Assembly (NCBI GenBank): GCA_002423545.1
Contig: DIWP01000043.1
Coordinates: forward strand, 1-9,155
Length of the DNA stretch: 9,155 nt
Reading direction: 5' to 3'
DNA from: Thermoleophilia bacterium UBA6103
GTDB taxonomy: Bacteria > Actinomycetota > Thermoleophilia > UBA2241
The notes under the pieces were generated by a model that was given only the letters and a program-made list of their open reading frames with translations, searched no databases and was not told the origin of the DNA. This document shows, piece after piece, positions 7,159 to 9,155 of the stretch (its first letter is position 1; every line of letters starts with the position of its first letter). The position numbers and the translations under genes are program-made.

Positions 7159-7174
7159 CCGGTCTCACGACCGG
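7159..7174 (+). repeat. Hairpin immediately after the aminotransferase stop
   Basis: CCGGTC-TCAC-GACCGG is a perfect 6-bp stem with a four-base loop, starting one base after the TGA. It has no T tract, so it is more likely an RNA 3'-end stabiliser or part of the termination region than a terminator itself. Confidence 0.5.
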
Positions 7175-7189
7175 ATCGAGGCCGCCGCA

Positions 7190-7231
7190 GGGGCCGGCCG
7201 GGCGAGACGCCCGGCCGGCCCCCTCGTCTTT
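7190..7231 (+). terminator. Strong intrinsic terminator of the aminotransferase unit
   Basis: GGGGCCGGCCGGGC (7190-7203) pairs perfectly over 14 bp with GCCCGGCCGGCCCC (7209-7222) around a five-base loop GAGAC, followed by CTCGTCTTT. The U tract is short and broken, as is common in high-GC bacteria. It separates the aminotransferase unit from mttB. Confidence 0.85.
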
Positions 7232-7443
7232 GCGGTGGCCTCGGCGACCCCGCCACCGACCGTGGGGTCGGTATCGACCTCTGGAGCTCACGCCGCTGAG
7301 GGAGACAGGTAACGAACGGGGCGGTGAGCGCTCGGACGGCACGACTCGGTCCCGGGCGCCGTCAAGCGCCGCGCAGAGTGCCACAAACTTCACTAAAGTT
7401 AGCGCCCCATACAACCGGCTATTAGCCGAGCTTTTGGGCAACG
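7232..7443 (+). other. Structured intergenic region between terminator and mttB promoter
   Basis: No credible gene is present. Several inverted repeats crowd this stretch. CGGTGGC (7233-7239) can pair with GCCACCG (7252-7258). CGACCCC (7245-7251) can pair with GGGGTCG (7264-7270). GGTCG-GTAT-CGACC lies at 7266-7279. GCTCA plus CCGC (7286-7296) can pair with GCGG plus TGAGC (7321-7329). The first two stems interleave, so they would be alternatives or a pseudoknot. From about 7380 the base composition drops in GC, with AACTT-CACTA-AAGTT (7386-7400) and CGGCT-ATT-AGCCG (7416-7428), the latter followed by CTTTT. This lower-GC part is probably the upstream control region of mttB. Confidence 0.5.
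7416..7437 (+). repeat. Palindrome followed by CTTTT upstream of the mttB promoter
   Basis: CGGCT-ATT-AGCCG (7416-7428; 6-bp arms if counted with a single central T) is followed by AGCTTTTGG. It could be a protein-binding site just upstream of the -35 box or a weak terminator insulating mttB from upstream reading. Confidence 0.35.
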
Positions 7444-7473
7444 TTGACACTCTCGCCTGCGCGAGACGATACT
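7444..7473 (+). promoter_or_regulatory. Predicted promoter of the mttB operon
   Basis: A perfect -35 box TTGACA (7444-7449) is followed after 18 bases by GATACT (7468-7473), four of six matches to TATAAT. Transcription would begin near 7480, about 100 bases before the mttB start. Its spacer is filled by an inverted repeat (7451-7466), so it is probably regulated. Confidence 0.7.
7451..7466 (+). promoter_or_regulatory. Inverted repeat inside the -35/-10 spacer of the mttB promoter
   Basis: TCTCGC-CTGC-GCGAGA is a perfect 6-bp inverted repeat occupying nearly the whole spacer. Dyads in this place are typical of MerR-family operators, which twist overlong spacers (usually 19-20 bases), and also occur for ordinary repressors. 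The regulator is not in the window. Confidence 0.45.
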
Positions 7474-7567
7474 GCGTTGTCAAGGCCGCTTCGCGTCGGG
7501 GGGAAGCAGGACGAACAGGAGTCGACGCTCCTCTGATGCGGATCGATGCTCCGGGAATCGGGACAAG

Positions 7568-7576
7568 AAGGAGGGA
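7568..7576 (+). promoter_or_regulatory. Ribosome-binding site that decides the mttB start
   Basis: AAGGAGGGA sits just upstream of the in-frame GTG at 7579. The alternative upstream ATG (7546) would place this strong site inside the coding region and add 11 residues that do not look like MttB, so GTG 7579 is preferred. Confidence 0.7.
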
Positions 7577-7578
7577 GT

Positions 7579-9051
7579 GTGATCCGTAGACAAGTTGCCG
7601 GAGGCCTGCGGAAAGCAGGTCTCGGCGTCGAGATGTTCACCCAGGACGAGATGCTCGACATCCACTACGCGACCGTAGAGGTGCTCGAGAAGACCGGTCT
7701 GTGGGTGGAAGACGACGAGGCGCTCGACATCTTCTCGGATGGCGGGTGCTGGGTCGATCGTGCCGCGCACAAGGTGCGCATCCCCGAGACCGTTCTCGAG
7801 GAGTGCGTACGCTCGGCGCCGCGCAAGGTCGTGCTCTGTGGGCGCGATCCCAAGAACGACGTGGTCCTGGAAGGCTGGCGAGTCACCTACACGAACTTCG
7901 CCGAGGGCGTCAAGACCATCGATCCCTATAGTGGCGAGCTGCGCCCGTCCATCAAGCAGGACGTCGCCGACATCGCCAAGATCGTCGACTGGACCGACCA
8001 GATCGACGTGTACACCATCGCCGTGACGGCCACCGATGTGCCGCCGGATGCCGCCGAGGCGCATCTCATCCAGGAGTCGCTGGCGAACACCACCAAGCCG
8101 ATCTGCGGTCTGCCTCTGGGTCACCATGGGTCCGACCTCATGATCGACGCGGCCGCCATCGTCATGGGCGGTCACGACAAGCTGCGTGAGCGGCCCATCC
8201 TTGAGTTCCTGAGCTGTCCCGTCAGCCCGCTCAAGCTCATGGGTGAGTTCACCGGCTGCATCATCTCTGCCGCACGTGCCGGCATCCCGGCCAACGTGCT
8301 CTCCATGGCCATGGCCGGCGGCTCGTCGCCGGTGACGCTGGCCGGCACGCTGGTCACGCACAACGCCGAGGTGCTCGGCGGTATCGTGCTGGCTCAGCTG
8401 GCGGAGAAGGGCTGCCCCTGCATCTACGGCAGCTCCACCACAGCCTTCGACCTGCGTCGCGCTGCGGCGACCGTGGGCACCCCCGAGTGCGCGTTGATCA
8501 ACGCCGCCGTGCCTGCCCTCGGCCGCTTCTACGAGCTGCCGACGTACGTCGCCGGGGCTTAGGCGGATTCGCATCTCGGAGACGCTCAGACCGGTCACGA
8601 GAAGACCCTCACCGGCCTTATGACTGCGTTGGGAGGAGCCAACCAGATCTACGGCGCCGGAATGATCGAGTCGGGCGTTTCCTTCGACATGGCGGTCCTG
8701 CTCATGGACAACGAGTGGGCACGCATGAACAAGTACGTCCTCCGGGGCATCCCGGTCAACGACGAGAGCCTCATGGTCGACGAGATCCACGCCGTGGGCT
8801 CCGACGAGGACTTCCTCTCCCGCGACCTGACGCTCAAGCTGATGCGTACCGAGCAGTCGTTCGTCGATCTGCATGAGCGCCGCGTCCGCGAGGAGTGGGA
8901 GATGGACGGTGCCACCGACCTCTACACGCGGGCCAATGAGAAGGTCAAGGAGCTGCTCGAGAACTACAAGCCCGAGCCGCTGCCCGACGATGTCGCGGAC
9001 GAGATCGCCCATCTCGTCAAGGAGCACGAGAAGAAGATGGGCGTCGCCTGA
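7579..9051 (+). CDS. mttB: Trimethylamine methyltransferase with in-frame amber (pyrrolysine) codon
   Basis: One reading frame runs from GTG 7579 to TGA 9049-9051, interrupted only by TAG at 8560-8562. Read as pyrrolysine it gives 490 residues with Pyl328; methanogen MttB is about 495 residues with Pyl334. The protein transfers a methyl group from trimethylamine to a corrinoid protein in the cytoplasm. MttB hallmarks lie on both sides of the amber codon. Before it are FTQDEMLDIHYATVEVL near the N terminus, NVLSMAMAGGSSPVTLAGTL (239-258), HNAEVLGGIVLAQL and YGSSTTAFDLRR, then FYELPTYVAGA. After it come ADSHLGDAQTGHEKTLT and ALGGANQIYGAGMIESG. Non-Pyl MttB homologues such as glycine betaine methyltransferases have a sense codon there. 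The tRNA-Pyl, its synthetase (pylS) and pylBCD must be elsewhere. A probable mttC follows 55 bases on. Confidence 0.95.
8560..8562 (+). other. In-frame TAG read as pyrrolysine (Pyl328)
   Basis: The codon falls exactly where Methanosarcina MttB has Pyl, within the VAG-x-Pyl-x-D-S/A context. The frame stays open for 162 codons after it, with clear MttB homology. Every true stop in the window is TGA, consistent with TAG being kept for this use. Confidence 0.93.
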
Positions 9052-9061
9052 GCGGTTCTAG

Positions 9062-9067
9062 TACGCT
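9062..9067 (+). promoter_or_regulatory. Possible -10 hexamer between mttB and mttC
   Basis: TACGCT fits TANNNT and lies 39 bases before the mttC start, but no -35 box is seen at the right distance. It may be chance; read-through from the mttB promoter is the simpler view. Confidence 0.15.
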
Positions 9068-9106
9068 ACGGCAACGTTCGCGTCAAAGGAGAGGAACGGA
9101 GTACCT

Positions 9107-9155
9107 ATGGCAGACTTCGAGACCCTGAAGGGGATGATCATCGCCGGTGACGGCG
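9107..9155 (+). CDS. mttC: Probable trimethylamine corrinoid protein, N-terminal fragment (3' end outside window)
   Basis: Only 16 codons are present: MADFETLKGMIIAGDG. The start has AAAGGAGAGGA (9085-9095) about 11 bases upstream. The short helix ending in GDG resembles the beginning of the B12-binding helical cap domain of methyltransferase corrinoid proteins (typical pattern: LK-A-I-GD). Directly following mttB at 55 bases is the normal place of its cognate corrinoid carrier, which accepts the methyl group on Co(I). The cobalamin-binding DxHxxG motif lies beyond the window, so the call rests on context and the cap-like start. A paralogue for another methylamine (mtbC or mtmC type) is possible. 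Confidence 0.7.
   Translation, partial: MADFETLKGMIIAGDG

Noticed and set aside
7546..8562. A separate truncated MttB ORF ending at TAG, plus an independent ORF from 8620
   Set aside because: Both are one frame interrupted by a single TAG at the known pyrrolysine site, with MttB sequence continuing without loss across it.
8563..8660. A dedicated pyrrolysine insertion (PYLIS) hairpin after the TAG
   Set aside because: I see no strong stem just after the codon, and such an element is not known to be required for mttB.
7480..9027. Long open frame (515 codons) on the minus strand across mttB
   Set aside because: Its translation is low-complexity His/Asp/Val/Leu-rich and resembles no family; it is a mirror of strongly biased GC-rich codons on the coding strand.

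Overview
The window reads as chromosomal DNA of a high-GC bacterium that can use methylamines through pyrrolysine. The strongest organism clue is a trimethylamine methyltransferase gene with an in-frame amber codon. The GC content, the strong GAG/GAC/ATC/CTG codon bias and TTGACA/TANNNT-type promoters would fit an anaerobic or facultative Actinomycetota lineage. That placement is inference; nothing here fixes the taxon. All seven stop codons visible in the window are TGA.

Left block (1-5338), all on the + strand, is a histidine-degradation (hut) cluster. In order it holds the 3' end of hutH (histidine ammonia-lyase), an ornithine cyclodeaminase/mu-crystallin-family oxidoreductase, a single-chain iron-sulfur L-serine dehydratase homologue (beta part fused to alpha part), hutI (imidazolonepropionase) and a monofunctional glutamate formimidoyltransferase. 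hutI and the formimidoyltransferase are linked by a 14-codon mini-ORF overlapping the end of one and the start of the other. hutU is not in the window and would have to lie upstream or elsewhere. The proteins from the second to the fifth gene are strikingly poor in lysine.

Middle (5339-7231): a 437-base non-coding stretch holds a good promoter (TGGACA-17-TACACT) with an inverted repeat over the predicted transcription start, then a long leader rich in palindromes. It precedes a class III PLP aminotransferase related to glutamate-1-semialdehyde aminomutase. That gene is closed by a very strong intrinsic terminator (14-bp perfect stem) and looks like an independent transcription unit.

Right block (7232-9155): about 350 bases of structured non-coding DNA lead to a near-consensus promoter (TTGACA-18-GATACT) whose spacer is filled by an inverted repeat. 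It is followed by mttB, with an in-frame TAG at 8560-8562 read as pyrrolysine, and by the first 16 codons of a probable cognate corrinoid protein gene (mttC). MttB demethylates trimethylamine and passes the methyl group to the corrinoid protein. In bacteria the methyl group is expected to go on to tetrahydrofolate. The hut branch also feeds tetrahydrofolate (formimino-THF), so both blocks may supply one-carbon units to the same pool. This link is inference. The highlight of the window is the pyrrolysine-containing bacterial mttB, which a standard gene caller would break into a truncated protein and an orphan fragment.
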